Source of the DNA: CALJEL01 sp041082235
Lineage (GTDB): Bacteria; Nitrospirota; Thermodesulfovibrionia; Thermodesulfovibrionales; CALJEL01
Reading direction: 5' to 3'
NCBI GenBank assembly: GCA_041082235.1
Contig: JBDOIG010000091.1
Span: 1 to 52,736 of the forward strand
DNA length: 52,736 bases
Both the position numbers and the translations under genes were made by a program. The notes beneath the pieces were generated by a model. It made no database searches, was not told where the DNA came from, and saw nothing but the letters and a program-made list of their open reading frames with translations. Below are positions 23,540-33,669 of the stretch, piece after piece. How positions within the stretch are numbered: the stretch's first letter is position 1; every line of letters begins with the position of its first letter.

Positions 23540-25057
23540 ATGGAAAGTTATAATAACAACCTTTCATCTAATATCAGACATTACTGGATGCAAATTCTAA
23601 GGAGAAGAAATCTTTTCCTTCTGATTTTTTTTTCTGTCCTTTCAATCTTTACATGGAGTGGTTTTTTCATCCCTGCTGAATATGAGGCTGTTACAACGTT
23701 CATTGTTGATAATACTTTTTTTGAAAGTATTTTTTTAAAGGGTTTTAAGGTTCCAAATACTGATTCAAAGCTATCTATGATAAAAGAAGGGCTTTTCTCA
23801 GAAAATCTTATTAAGAAGTCCCTTCAAGGGGTCAGTAGTCCTGATAAAAAGTTATCGGATGATAAAGCGGTTACAGAAATTAGATCAAAGTTAAAGATTA
23901 ATATTAATTCAATAGGAGAAAAAGGTGTTTCCCTTGTAAGGATTTCATATTCCCATAGGGATTCACAATTTGCTGCTGATTTAGTTAACAACTTAACACA
24001 TGAATATATAGAATTTATAAATAATATCCGTGCAAATAATATTTTAAATTTGACAGAGGTATCCCAGAAAAAGCTTATTGAATATCAGCAAAAGTTAAAT
24101 GAATTAGATGGTATGATTGCAAAATTTTTAAAAGAGCATCCTGATTTCGTACCAGAAAAGGAATCACCTTTATATAAAAATGTGGAATCCTTACAGTTCG
24201 CAAGGGTTGATATTGAGATCAAATTAAAGGAACTTGAGACTACCAGAGAAGGCCTTTTAAAACAATTAGAGGGAAGCGGGTTAACCTATATTGATACAGG
24301 ATTGGAGGAAACACCTTCTGTTAGACTGGCTCGTCTCAGTAATCAGCTCATGATTTTAAGTGCTAAATATACGGAAAACCATCCAGATATAATTAAAATA
24401 AAAATGGAGATTGAGGAATTAAAAAAACAGGTCGGACAGATAAGGATGCAGCCTGATAGGGAGGCTAATCCTATTTCTTTACAGATAAATGAGGAGTTGA
24501 AAAAAGTAGATAATGAGATTAAAAAGCTGAAAGTTAAGCTCTCTGAAATTTCAAATCAAGAAAATGCTGCTGATGCAAGAATAAAAAATTTATCAAATGA
24601 AAAACAGGAATGGCTTAATCTTCAGCGCGAGAGATTAATATATCAAAAATTATATGATGATTTATTTCAGAAGATTGAAATGGCAAAGGTTGAGTTTATG
24701 AGTAACCCCAAATCTATATTGGTCGCGGAATATGCAAAAACTCCGTTGTATCCTGCCAGACCAGATAGGACGAAGTTGATTTTAATTGGTTTTATAATCG
24801 GGATCATTTTATCCGCAGGTACAGTTATTGGCATTTCCTATATAAATGACAGGTTCAATGATGAGGAAGATATTGAAAAAGAGTTAAAGATACCTGTTCT
24901 CTCTGTTATACCTGAGATAATACAGGATTCTGAGATAAGAGAGAAGAAAAATAAGAGGATACTGTTGGTTTCTGGAGCGTATTTATTATTCATTTTATTG
25001 CTGTGGTTCAATGAGCTTATCTTTAAGTACATTGGATTAAGGATTATAGCTTTTTAG
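23540..25057 (+). CDS. polysaccharide chain-length determinant (Wzz/GNVR family, exosortase-A type)
   Basis: 505 residues. Transmembrane helices near 27-47 and near 408-430 bracket a long periplasmic region with coiled-coil stretches (about 155-225 and 260-360). A third hydrophobic segment (about 478-496) is near the C-terminus. The Wzz domain start (IRHYWMQILRRRNLFLLIFF) and the proline-containing PARPDRTK before the second helix are typical. It regulates polymer length together with the downstream kinase. AGGAGG ribosome site at 23531. Confidence 0.92.
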   Translation: MESYNNNLSSNIRHYWMQILRRRNLFLLIFFSVLSIFTWSGFFIPAEYEAVTTFIVDNTFFESIFLKGFKVPNTDSKLSMIKEGLFSENLIKKSLQGVSSPDKKLSDDKAVTEIRSKLKININSIGEKGVSLVRISYSHRDSQFAADLVNNLTHEYIEFINNIRANNILNLTEVSQKKLIEYQQKLNELDGMIAKFLKEHPDFVPEKESPLYKNVESLQFARVDIEIKLKELETTREGLLKQLEGSGLTYIDTGLEETPSVRLARLSNQLMILSAKYTENHPDIIKIKMEIEELKKQVGQIRMQPDREANPISLQINEELKKVDNEIKKLKVKLSEISNQENAADARIKNLSNEKQEWLNLQRERLIYQKLYDDLFQKIEMAKVEFMSNPKSILVAEYAKTPLYPARPDRTKLILIGFIIGIILSAGTVIGISYINDRFNDEEDIEKELKIPVLSVIPEIIQDSEIREKKNKRILLVSGAYLLFILLLWFNELIFKYIGLRIIAF

Positions 25058-25066
25058 GAGGTTCAA

Positions 25067-25843
25067 ATGGATAGATTACAGAAGGCATTTGATATGGCTT
25101 TAAAGGAAAAAAGACTTCGTTCGGCTCCCTTGTCTGTCACTCTCTCTTGCGGAGAGGTTCAAAAAGCATCAATAGATTTAAAAAATGTTAACCCCTATGT
25201 AGTTACACTTACAAGACCTCATTCTATAGAATCTGAACAGTACAGAAAATTAAAAGTCAGACTTTTCAGGACGCATTCAACTGAATATAAGATTCTTTTG
25301 GTTACTAGTCCTGCTGCTGGAGCTGGTAAGAGCCTGATTGCCCTTAATTTATCAATTCTCCTTGCCTTATCTGATAAGGTTTTATTAATAGATGCTGATC
25401 TAAATCATCCATCCATTAATAAATATTTAGGCATTAAAGTTGATTGTGGATTGGGAAATTATTTTACCAACACCTTAGATTTATCCAAAATTATTATTAA
25501 AACGGACATTGGTAATCTTGATATTATCCCATCAGGAGATAAAATTAATGAGGCTGCAAATCAATTTTCTTCAGAGAAAATGAGATTTCTCATAGAATCA
25601 CTAAAGAATCACTATTCATTCATTATAATAGACTCTCCTCCTGTTCTTGCATCTGCCGATACTATTCAACTTGCCTCTGTTTGTGAAGCTATTCTCTTTG
25701 TTATTAATGATAGACTTACAACAAAAAGTTCTTCAAGGCAGGCTCTTTCGCTGATGAATAATTGTAATATCCTGGGTGCTGTTTTCAATAATTTCCCCGC
25801 TAATCTGATGAAAATCAAATATCCATATTATTACGGTAGGTGA
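25067..25843 (+). CDS. exosortase-A-type tyrosine autokinase (CpsD/CapB/Wzc-C-like)
   Basis: 258 residues, soluble. Walker A TSPAAGAGKS (about 83-92), Walker A' VLLIDADLNHPS and Walker B FIIIDSPPV mark a bacterial tyrosine kinase. A tyrosine cluster ends the protein (KYPYYYGR), as expected for an autophosphorylated tail. The membrane activator would be the separate chain-length protein encoded 9 bp upstream, a split arrangement as in Gram-positive CpsC/CpsD and exosortase-A loci. AGGAGG ribosome site. Confidence 0.93.
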   Translation: MDRLQKAFDMALKEKRLRSAPLSVTLSCGEVQKASIDLKNVNPYVVTLTRPHSIESEQYRKLKVRLFRTHSTEYKILLVTSPAAGAGKSLIALNLSILLALSDKVLLIDADLNHPSINKYLGIKVDCGLGNYFTNTLDLSKIIIKTDIGNLDIIPSGDKINEAANQFSSEKMRFLIESLKNHYSFIIIDSPPVLASADTIQLASVCEAILFVINDRLTTKSSSRQALSLMNNCNILGAVFNNFPANLMKIKYPYYYGR

Positions 25844-25844
25844 T

Positions 25845-27068
25845 GTGTCCTTAACAAAGGTCGTAAATTATATATATGTATGGTGTTTGCTTTTTACTTT
25901 ATTTTCTTCTCTGGAAGCAGGAGAAGTCGTTATAAAACCTTCCATTGGTCTTTCTGAAGAATATACTGATAATATTTATTTAAGTGAATCAAACAGGACT
26001 CATGAATATATAACCTATGTAGAGCCATCAATAAATTTTTTATACAAGGCTTCCCATATTAATATCATATGTGATTATACATTAAAATGGCTTTACTACA
26101 GTCGCCTTGGAAAGGATGATACCTCTCATCTGCTCAATGCCTCTGCGAAGAGCGAGATAGTAAATAATTTTTTATATCTCGAACTTTCTGATATTTATTC
26201 CAGGGCTATTATTGAACCGAGGAGACCTTCAACAGAGACAAATATATTAATCAATAAAACGGATATGAATATTTTTTCTGTATTACCTTATTTAAAGTTT
26301 CAGCTGACTTCAACTTTGTCATTGAGTCCTGGCTACAAATATGAAAATATCTGGTATAAAGATCCGGAGAGCGTGGATCGCACAAGGCATACTTTTTTTG
26401 GTAATTTAGAAAAGACAATTAATCCGAGAGTTTCCATTGGTTTTGAGTCTGTTTATACGCAGGATAGGCCTGATGATAATAAAGACAGTGACCAGATAGC
26501 AAATTCTGTAAAAATTTCCTACAGGCTCACAGAAAAGAGTAATATAAACCTGTCAGGAGGATATAAATATATTAATTTTAAAAGAACATCAGATAAAAGA
26601 AGGGCTATCTATAATATTTCATTAAGCAGGGCCCTTGAGGGTGGTAGTGTAAATTTAAGCATAAAAGGGGATACATCAGCCTCAGCGCGACAGGGAATTT
26701 TTGAAGAGAGGTCTGAGGAAATTTCGGTCAGATATGGTATTAAAACTATTTTTGATCTCAGGCTCTCTCATTCAATGAATAACTATTTGGAGATCAATCG
26801 TGAAGATGAGACCTATACCCTTGGCCTTGGTTTCACCCTAAGATATGAAAGATTTCAGAATCGGATTGGTGGTGGTTACATAAGGTATAAATTCAGACCT
26901 GAGACGGAAGAGAGAGATCTGTATACATTATTTACAGGTATTGATTATTCAATTTCTGACAAAAGTAATTTATCCTTGAATTATTCCTTTACTTTTGTAG
27001 ATTCCACAGTGAATGGTAATGATTATTCAGAAAATGTTATATCACTAAAATTTAAATATACCTTTTAA
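25845..27068 (+). CDS. outer-membrane beta-barrel protein of exosortase-A EPS loci
   Basis: 407 residues with GTG start and a signal peptide (about 1-26, SSLEAGE). The mature part is a series of alternating amphipathic strands with aromatic girdles (for example NYLEINREDETYTLGLGFTL) and ends in KFKYTF, a C-terminal Phe suited to BAM recognition. Family resemblance is to the TIGR03016 proteins found beside the exosortase-A tyrosine kinase. It probably serves polymer secretion across the outer membrane. Confidence 0.85.
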   Translation: MSLTKVVNYIYVWCLLFTLFSSLEAGEVVIKPSIGLSEEYTDNIYLSESNRTHEYITYVEPSINFLYKASHINIICDYTLKWLYYSRLGKDDTSHLLNASAKSEIVNNFLYLELSDIYSRAIIEPRRPSTETNILINKTDMNIFSVLPYLKFQLTSTLSLSPGYKYENIWYKDPESVDRTRHTFFGNLEKTINPRVSIGFESVYTQDRPDDNKDSDQIANSVKISYRLTEKSNINLSGGYKYINFKRTSDKRRAIYNISLSRALEGGSVNLSIKGDTSASARQGIFEERSEEISVRYGIKTIFDLRLSHSMNNYLEINREDETYTLGLGFTLRYERFQNRIGGGYIRYKFRPETEERDLYTLFTGIDYSISDKSNLSLNYSFTFVDSTVNGNDYSENVISLKFKYTF

Positions 27069-27108
27069 AGTAGGGAGTGGATAAAAATTTTCAGAAAGTG
27101 CCTTGACT

Positions 27109-28056
27109 ATGTATAACTCATTTTTTGGATTTAAGGAAAGCCCTTTTCAATTAACACCTGACCCTGATTTTTTTTATCAGGGCAGGACACATAAGCGGGC
27201 TTTGACATATTTAGAGTATGGGCTTATAAGTGGTTCGGGTTTCATAGTGATTTCAGGAGAAATTGGAACTGGCAAGACAACCCTTATAAAGACATTTCTC
27301 AGAAAAATACCAAAGAAGATAAAAATTGCAAGTTTATCTCATACCAAACTTAAATCCCATCAGCTGATTTCTATGATAAATCATGAATTTGGCTTAAGAA
27401 TTGATGGTAAGGACAAACCACTGCTGTTGCACGACCTGACAGATTTTTTGATTACTCAATATGTTGAAGAAAAGAGTGCGCTCCTGATTATAGATGAGGC
27501 ACACAATTTAACCTGTGAACAGCTTGAAGAGGTTAGATTGCTTTCAAATCTGGAAACCGAAAAGGAAAAGCTATTAAAGATTATCCTTGTCGGCCAACCT
27601 GAACTTAGCATTAAGCTTGCAAGCCCTGAGCTCGAGCAATTACGGCAGAGGATAACTGTTTATACTCATCTCAGCCCGTTGTCTAAAGAAGAGATAAAGG
27701 AATATATATTGTATCGTCTTGAAGCTGCTGGGAATAAGAGTGCAGTAACCTTTGAAGATGGAGTTATGGAACAGATTTATGAATATAGTAAAGGGGTGCC
27801 GAGACTCATTAATATCCTCTGTGATTTTGTATTATTAGTGGCTTATACAGAAAAAACTAAAATTATAAGTAAGGATATTGTAAGTGATGTAATCAAGGAT
27901 TTAAATAACAGGCCTGATATCAGGCTTTCGTCAGGGACTATGAGGAGGGTTGACGGAGATTATAAAAAAATTAAGGAAGCCCTCATTAGGTGTGATCTAA
28001 AAATAAGGGATTTAGAATCAATGGTCAGAGATATTTATAAAAAGGTCTATAATTAA
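27109..28056 (+). CDS. ExeA-like AAA ATPase, exosortase-A-associated
   Basis: 315 residues from ATG 27109 (MYNSFFGFKESPF, the standard N-terminus; an in-frame TTG at 27103 is less likely). Walker A SGEIGTGKTT (about 46-55), Walker B LLIIDEAHNL, sensor ATPase features VGQPEL and a C-terminal winged region with YSKGVPRLIN. The last 60 residues contain a short coiled coil. Related to the TIGR03015 group found in these EPS loci; its precise role is unproven. Confidence 0.93.
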   Translation: MYNSFFGFKESPFQLTPDPDFFYQGRTHKRALTYLEYGLISGSGFIVISGEIGTGKTTLIKTFLRKIPKKIKIASLSHTKLKSHQLISMINHEFGLRIDGKDKPLLLHDLTDFLITQYVEEKSALLIIDEAHNLTCEQLEEVRLLSNLETEKEKLLKIILVGQPELSIKLASPELEQLRQRITVYTHLSPLSKEEIKEYILYRLEAAGNKSAVTFEDGVMEQIYEYSKGVPRLINILCDFVLLVAYTEKTKIISKDIVSDVIKDLNNRPDIRLSSGTMRRVDGDYKKIKEALIRCDLKIRDLESMVRDIYKKVYN

Positions 28057-28077
28057 AAGATTTATTTTTTCTGTCAA

Positions 28078-28920
28078 ATGATTAACGCACTGACTGTAGA
28101 TGTAGAAGATTATTTTATGGTTTCTGCCTTTTCTGATATTGTTAAATTTGATGAATGGAATAATTACGAAAGCCGGGTTGCAAAGAATGTGTATATAATC
28201 TTGGATACATTTGAAAAATTTTCCACAAAGGCTACCTTTTTTATACTTGGGTGGCTTGCAAGGCAGTATCCCAGACTTGTAAGAGATATTTGTGAGGCCG
28301 GTCATGAAATTGCCTCACACGGTTATAATCATAAAATTTTATATAACCTTTCTCCTGCAGAGTTTCGCCATGACATAAAGGTCTCAAAGGAGATTCTTGA
28401 AGATATAGTGGGTGAAGGAATTTATGGTTACAGGGCGCCAAGTTATTCTATTTCAAAAAGTACATTATGGGCCCTTGATATCCTTGTTGAAGAAGGGTTT
28501 ATTTATGATTCCAGTATTTTCCCCATATTTCATGATATTTATGGTTTTCCCGGAGCCAGAAGAAGTCCTCACATGATACAGACAGGTTCAGGTTCAATTA
28601 TGGAGTTCCCTCCTTCAACAATCAGGATATTGGGTATAAACATCCCTGTTGCCGGTGGAGGATATTTAAGACTGCTACCATTTGAATTTATAAAATATTC
28701 CATTAAAAGATTAAATGAGAAAGAAAAAATTATGGCAGTAATATATTTTCATCCATGGGAGATAGATGTGGACCAGCCAAGATTAAAGGCATGCTTAAAA
28801 TCGCGTTTCAGACATTATATAAATCTTCACAAGACTTTATCAAAAGTTGAGGGACTTTTAAAGAATTTCAAATTCAAACCTCTCAAATCTTTATACTTTA
28901 ATAATGAACAGCAATCTTAA
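28078..28920 (+). CDS. polysaccharide deacetylase, exosortase-A-associated (NodB-like)
   Basis: 280 residues, no signal peptide. NodB motifs: TVDVEDYF (catalytic/metal Asp pair region, residues 6-13), HEIASHGYNH (H-x3-H metal ligands, about 79-88) and YRAPSYS. C-terminal IYFHPWEID supplies the final catalytic His. The family deacetylates N-acetylhexosamine units; the product matches TIGR03006-type proteins. It overlaps the next gene by 17 bp. Confidence 0.92.
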   Translation: MINALTVDVEDYFMVSAFSDIVKFDEWNNYESRVAKNVYIILDTFEKFSTKATFFILGWLARQYPRLVRDICEAGHEIASHGYNHKILYNLSPAEFRHDIKVSKEILEDIVGEGIYGYRAPSYSISKSTLWALDILVEEGFIYDSSIFPIFHDIYGFPGARRSPHMIQTGSGSIMEFPPSTIRILGINIPVAGGGYLRLLPFEFIKYSIKRLNEKEKIMAVIYFHPWEIDVDQPRLKACLKSRFRHYINLHKTLSKVEGLLKNFKFKPLKSLYFNNEQQS

Positions 28921-29998
28921 GATAAGAAAGATTAAAACCTTTGATGAATGGGAGTGTATCAGGGATAAATGGAATCAGCTTTTAAAAAAATCTTTCTCTG
29001 ATAATGTATTTCTTACATGGGAATGGCTCTATTCGTGGGCTGAGTGTAACTGGAATTCTAATAGATATTTATATATTCTCTCTGTAGAAGAGGGTGATAA
29101 CTTAGTTGGAATTGCTCCTTTATATATAGAAAAGAGACAAACAGGAATTTTTGGAGTTAGAAAAATATTCTTTTTAGGATATCCTGAATGCGGTGCTGAT
29201 TACCTGGATGTAATTATAAAGCGAGGCTATGAGAAAGAAGTAACCACACTGATTTATGAGTTTCTTAATGATGAGAAGGGGTGGGATATAATGGAATTAC
29301 ATAATATACCATCTAATTCTTTTTTTGTTCTTCATTTTTTTGAAAAAATTAATCAGGATGGTAAATATGCCAGCATCAGGCTCGATGGATTTTGCCCGAT
29401 AATAATTTTGCCGGAAAGGGTAGAGGATTTTTATATGTCTCTTTCTTCTAACAGAAGACAGCAGTTCAGACGGCATTTAAATATTTTAAAACGGGAGGGA
29501 GAAGTTAAACATTTTACGTTTTTGAGTGGAAAGGAGGATTTAAAAGATCAATTGATTTATTTATGTGATTTATATAAGAAGAGCAGGAATATGTCATCAG
29601 CCTTTTCCATGTTTCTTGAAAGGTTGATTTTAAGATCTCAGGAGCAGGGCTCCTCTATTTTTCAGTTAGATTTTCTTGCCTTTAATAATAAATATATAGC
29701 AGGGCTTCTTCATTTTAGATATAATGGAAGTCTTTACATGTATGTAATGGCTGTGGACAAGTCCTTTAAGCCTCAAATCAGTATTGGAAATATTATAGTG
29801 GGGCTGTCTATTGAGAGGGCAATCCTGGATAAGATTAAAATTTATGATTTTTTACGAGGTACTGAAGACTATAAATTTCACTGGTCAAACAAAGTTATAA
29901 CCTTGCTTTCTATCCAGTTATATAAAAAAAATTTCTTACCTCTTTTTTACTCGTCAAGACAATTTTGTAAAGACTTTGCAAAGATAATACTCCGTTAA
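28904..29998 (+). CDS. FemAB/GNAT-fold acyltransferase (CelD/BcsL-like)
   Basis: 364 residues, soluble. The WEWLYSWAECNW block near residue 45, the RRQQFRRHLNIL block near 182 and DFLRGTEDYKFHW near 323 are hallmarks of BcsL/CelD-type GNAT proteins that decorate polysaccharides. The donor is unknown: acyl-CoA for CelD types, aminoacyl-tRNA for FemAB. It is the first of three related proteins in the locus (also 30354 and 32545). Confidence 0.82.
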   Translation: MNSNLKIRKIKTFDEWECIRDKWNQLLKKSFSDNVFLTWEWLYSWAECNWNSNRYLYILSVEEGDNLVGIAPLYIEKRQTGIFGVRKIFFLGYPECGADYLDVIIKRGYEKEVTTLIYEFLNDEKGWDIMELHNIPSNSFFVLHFFEKINQDGKYASIRLDGFCPIIILPERVEDFYMSLSSNRRQQFRRHLNILKREGEVKHFTFLSGKEDLKDQLIYLCDLYKKSRNMSSAFSMFLERLILRSQEQGSSIFQLDFLAFNNKYIAGLLHFRYNGSLYMYVMAVDKSFKPQISIGNIIVGLSIERAILDKIKIYDFLRGTEDYKFHWSNKVITLLSIQLYKKNFLPLFYSSRQFCKDFAKIILR

Positions 29999-30382
29999 AT
30001 GCATATAAGAATCATTTATTCTATATTAACAATCTTCTATATATTCTTTATATTTTATCTTTCATCTTTACCCGATACTTCCTTTAAATTTGCTGATTCA
30101 AGATTGGAAAAGATTTTCTGGAACATGGGACATATACCTTTATATTTTATTTTGGCTATTTTACTTTTTTTATCTTTGAAGCCTCATAGAAAACCTATTT
30201 TTTATCTATTAGTAGGCTCTATCTCTATAGTAATTGCGGTTTGTGATGAGTTAAATCAATCCACCACTTCTGGCAGAACTTCTTCATTTTTAGATATCTG
30301 TCTTGATTTCTTCGGAATATATATTGCCATTCTGTTTATTAAGTTCTTATATTATGAAAATAGAATTACTACAAAAGTCTGA
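29999..30382 (+). CDS. VanZ family membrane protein
   Basis: 127 residues with four transmembrane helices. It carries the VanZ pattern DELNQSTTSGRTSSFLDICLD. VanZ-like proteins occur in exosortase loci (in some systems fused to the exosortase). Its function is unknown. ATG follows directly on the upstream stop, and it overlaps the next gene by 29 bp. Confidence 0.85.
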   Translation: MHIRIIYSILTIFYIFFIFYLSSLPDTSFKFADSRLEKIFWNMGHIPLYFILAILLFLSLKPHRKPIFYLLVGSISIVIAVCDELNQSTTSGRTSSFLDICLDFFGIYIAILFIKFLYYENRITTKV

Positions 30383-31385
30383 TTACAATAAATGGGATAC
30401 CTTTGTCATGCAATCAGAATATTCAGTCCTTTACCATCTCACCGTCTGGAAGGATATTATAGAGCAAACCTTTGGACATAGTACTTATTATCTCTATGCA
30501 GTTGAGGGCGAGCGGATAAGGGGTATTCTACCTCTGGTGCATATGAAGAGTTTGCTATTTGGAAATTTCTTTGTTTCGCTACCTTTTTTTAATTATGGCG
30601 GCTTATGCACAGATAAAGATCAAATAGCTCATTCTTTATTAAAGGAGGCAATAAATATCTCAAGAGATAAGAAGGCTGATTATATTGAATTCAGACATGT
30701 TCACAATTTCTTTCCGGAAGAAACAAGATTAAAGACTAAAAAGGTTTCAATGAGATTAACTCTTCCATCAAGTCCTGAAGATTTATGGAAATCCTTTCCC
30801 TCCAAGCTCAGGGCACAGATAAGAAGACCATTGAAAGAGAAGATGTGTCATTCTATTTTAAGTGATGATGGTATTGATTATTTCTATGATGTCTTTTCAG
30901 AGAACATGAGGGATCTTGGCACACCTGTATATCCTAAAAAATTTTTTCAAAATATTTTCAGATATTACAAGCAAGCATGGGTATGTGTTGTTTTCAATGC
31001 ATCGCAGAGACCGGTTGCTTCAGGAATTTTGCTTGGATTTAAAGATACTATGGAGATACCATGGGCATCTTCATTGAGAAAATTTAATAAATATGCTTCA
31101 AATATGTTGCTTTACTGGTCCTGTCTTGAGTTTGCCTGCATGAGGGGATATAAATTTTTCGATTTTGGTCGTTCAACATATGGTAGCTCTACCTTTAAAT
31201 TTAAGGAACAGTGGGGAGCCGAGCCTCATCAACTTTTCTGGCATTACTGGATTAATGATGGTGGGAGGTTGCCAGAATTGAGTCCAGATAATCAAAAATA
31301 CAGGCTGGCGATAAATATCTGGAAAAATTTACCTTTAATAATTACTAACAATCTGGGTCCTAAAATTATAAAATTCATACCGTGA
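30354..31385 (+). CDS. FemAB-like protein, exosortase-A-associated (TIGR03019-like)
   Basis: 343 residues from ATG 30354 (MKIELLQKSDYNKWDTF, typical N-terminus); an upstream in-frame ATG at 30303 would add 17 unlikely residues. Motifs: SVLYHLTVWKDII, GILPLVHMKSLLFGNFFVSLPF blocks, KLRAQIRRPL and FFDFGRSTYGSSTFKFKEQWG near residue 280, all typical of the exosortase-A FemAB group. Acts presumably on the growing polymer or peptide precursor. The last four bases overlap the aminotransferase start (GTGA). Confidence 0.9.
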   Translation: MKIELLQKSDYNKWDTFVMQSEYSVLYHLTVWKDIIEQTFGHSTYYLYAVEGERIRGILPLVHMKSLLFGNFFVSLPFFNYGGLCTDKDQIAHSLLKEAINISRDKKADYIEFRHVHNFFPEETRLKTKKVSMRLTLPSSPEDLWKSFPSKLRAQIRRPLKEKMCHSILSDDGIDYFYDVFSENMRDLGTPVYPKKFFQNIFRYYKQAWVCVVFNASQRPVASGILLGFKDTMEIPWASSLRKFNKYASNMLLYWSCLEFACMRGYKFFDFGRSTYGSSTFKFKEQWGAEPHQLFWHYWINDGGRLPELSPDNQKYRLAINIWKNLPLIITNNLGPKIIKFIP

Positions 31386-32557
31386 TTAAAAGGGTTTTAC
31401 CACCTGCTGCTGCACCTGTTGAGCTGAGAAGTTTTTTTTATGCAATACAAGGGTTCTTTTGTGAAGATAGTATTCTAAGGAAAAGAGAGGAGGAGCTAAA
31501 AAAATTCTTTGGTATTAATCATATTTTTCTTGTTTCTTCCGGGAAGGCTGCCCTATATTTAATCCTTAAAGCTTTAAAAAAAATTTATAATGAACGCAGC
31601 AATGTAATTATCCCGGCCTATACCTGTTTTTCTGTGCCATCAGCAATTAAGAAATCTGGCCTGAAGATTGTGTTATGTGATATAGAAGAGAAAAGATTTG
31701 ATTTTAATTATGCTCATCTTAGAAGGCTATTAGATCATAACACGCTCTGTGTTATAGGAACTCATCTCTTTGGGATCCCGATTGATATAGAACGACTTAT
31801 AGAAATCTGCCATGAGAAAGGAATCTTTGTTATTGAAGACGCTGCCCAAGCCATGGGAGTTTATTATAAAGGAAGGTTTCTTGGAACCTTCGGAGATATA
31901 GGATTTTTCAGCCTTGGAAGAGGTAAAAATCTCTGCGCAGGTAATGGAGGCATTATCATTACAAATGCTGAACCTATTGCAGGTGAGATTAGTAAGGAAT
32001 ATGTTCTTCTTGATAAAATGAAATTTTATAGTAAGCTGAGTGAATTTTTAAAGATTATGCTGATGGATATTTTTATTAATCCTTTCTTTTACTGGATACC
32101 CCGTTCTATAAAATTTTTAAAGATAGGAGAGACTATTTATTATGAAGACTTTCCTGTTAAGCGCCTCTCCGGAGTACAGGCTGGATTCCTGAGTAGCTGG
32201 CAGGAAAGACTCAGGAAATTAAGCGATATTAGAAGAAAGAATTCAGGTATTATTATTAAAAAAATCGGGATGGATATACCTGAAGATATACCCTATATCA
32301 GGTTACCAATAATATTGAAGGATAAAAAAACAAGGGATTATCTGCATAATATCTCAAAAAGAGAAGGCCTTGGTTTAGAAAAAATGTATCCTTATCCATT
32401 AAATGAGATACAGCAATTAGGAGAGGATTTTAATGAAAAGGAATATCCTGCTTCAAGAAAGATATCAGAGACCCTTATAACCCTTCCTACCCATTCTTTT
32501 CTAAAAGAAAAAGATATAGAAAGAATAACTTACCTGATCCAGACATGTATGAAATAG
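31382..32557 (+). CDS. DegT/DnrJ/EryC1 family PLP-dependent aminotransferase
   Basis: 391 residues, GTG start. PLP lysine Lys182 in FSLGRGKNLCAGNGG; VIEDAAQAMG (about 150-159) supplies the Asp that contacts the PLP ring nitrogen, and VSSGKAAL the phosphate site. The enzyme aminates a keto-sugar nucleotide or a related carbonyl compound. The SLGRGK motif differs from the usual S-x-x-x-K-N-L by the Gly-Arg-Gly triplet, a variant seen in exosortase-locus members. Overlaps both neighbours. Confidence 0.88.
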   Translation: MIKRVLPPAAAPVELRSFFYAIQGFFCEDSILRKREEELKKFFGINHIFLVSSGKAALYLILKALKKIYNERSNVIIPAYTCFSVPSAIKKSGLKIVLCDIEEKRFDFNYAHLRRLLDHNTLCVIGTHLFGIPIDIERLIEICHEKGIFVIEDAAQAMGVYYKGRFLGTFGDIGFFSLGRGKNLCAGNGGIIITNAEPIAGEISKEYVLLDKMKFYSKLSEFLKIMLMDIFINPFFYWIPRSIKFLKIGETIYYEDFPVKRLSGVQAGFLSSWQERLRKLSDIRRKNSGIIIKKIGMDIPEDIPYIRLPIILKDKKTRDYLHNISKREGLGLEKMYPYPLNEIQQLGEDFNEKEYPASRKISETLITLPTHSFLKEKDIERITYLIQTCMK

Positions 32558-33669
32558 AATTAATAGATAAGATAGAGGATTTCTTAAAGATAAAAGATGA
32601 ATGGAATTATCTTCTCAAAAAAACAGATACCGACGTGCCATATCTTACCCATGAATGGTTAACTGCCTGGTGGGAATGTTTTGGTGATCAAAACAGGCTG
32701 GCAGTTCTTTTAGTAAGGAATGAGGGAGAATTGTGTGCTGCGGCACCATTGATGTTGACGATGAAGAAGAAGTTTTTTTTAAATCTTATCTGTCTGAGAT
32801 TTATCGGGAATTCTTTATGTTATAGACTTAATTTTTTGATTCCTGATGACCATGAAAAACTTTTGAGCTTAATCTTGGATTATGTAATTCATCGCATTAA
32901 GTGGCATATTGCTGAGTTTTATCATATTCCTCTATATTCAGCAGTATATAAGGCCTTTATGAATTTACTAAGTAAAAAAAATTCTGTATTCTTTAGTGAA
33001 GATATGTCTTTGCTCAGTCCTTATATTCCACTGAATGAGCCCTGGGATTCTTATTTTAAGCACTTGAGTAAATCTTTTGTTAGAACGCTCCAGAAAAAGA
33101 AAAGAAGATTGGATAAAATTGGTTATTCACTATTATCGTGCAGGGGATTAGAGCCATCTCTAATTCAGCCATTTCTGGAGGATGTATTTAAGGTAGCAGA
33201 GAGGTCATGGCAGCATAAAGTTGGTACATCCATAGCATCAAATGAGAGGGAGAAAAGATTCTTTACATTGATTGCTGAGCAATTCAATGAGTATAAAGGA
33301 TTGTATTTATATATCCTCAGGATTGGAGATGATAATGCAGCCTTTGAATATAGCATTAAATATGCAGATGTATTATATACCTTGAAGAAAGGATACGACC
33401 CAAAGTATCAAAAATTTTCACCGGGAGTAATTCTGGATTTTATTCAATATGAGGATTTTTTTAAGACAGGTTGTTGTGAGATAGATATTGGAGGTCATAT
33501 AAATAGAGATAAACTGAGCTGGACATCTCATGTAAGAATGCACAGGGTAGTCTATCTATTCAGGAAGAGATTATTCCTTCTTTATTTCTGGCCCTTTAAG
33601 CTAAAACCCTTTTTACGGCGTTTTAAGATACTGAGGAAATTTAAGTCATTAATTATGAAAGGCAAATGA
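32545..33669 (+). CDS. FemAB/GNAT-fold acyltransferase (BcsL-like), second copy
   Basis: 374 residues. Same architecture as the protein at 28904: PYLTHEWLTAWWECFG near residue 32, an R-x-L-x-K-K-K-R-R block near 180 and CEIDIGGHINRDKLSW near 310. Distant in sequence from the first copy, so not a recent duplicate. Overlaps the aminotransferase by 13 bp and the methyltransferase by 4 bp. Confidence 0.8.
   Translation: MYEIELIDKIEDFLKIKDEWNYLLKKTDTDVPYLTHEWLTAWWECFGDQNRLAVLLVRNEGELCAAAPLMLTMKKKFFLNLICLRFIGNSLCYRLNFLIPDDHEKLLSLILDYVIHRIKWHIAEFYHIPLYSAVYKAFMNLLSKKNSVFFSEDMSLLSPYIPLNEPWDSYFKHLSKSFVRTLQKKKRRLDKIGYSLLSCRGLEPSLIQPFLEDVFKVAERSWQHKVGTSIASNEREKRFFTLIAEQFNEYKGLYLYILRIGDDNAAFEYSIKYADVLYTLKKGYDPKYQKFSPGVILDFIQYEDFFKTGCCEIDIGGHINRDKLSWTSHVRMHRVVYLFRKRLFLLYFWPFKLKPFLRRFKILRKFKSLIMKGK

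Noticed and set aside
29999..30382. Exosortase
   Set aside because: The protein has only four helices and VanZ motifs, and lacks the exosortase Cys/Arg/His residues.
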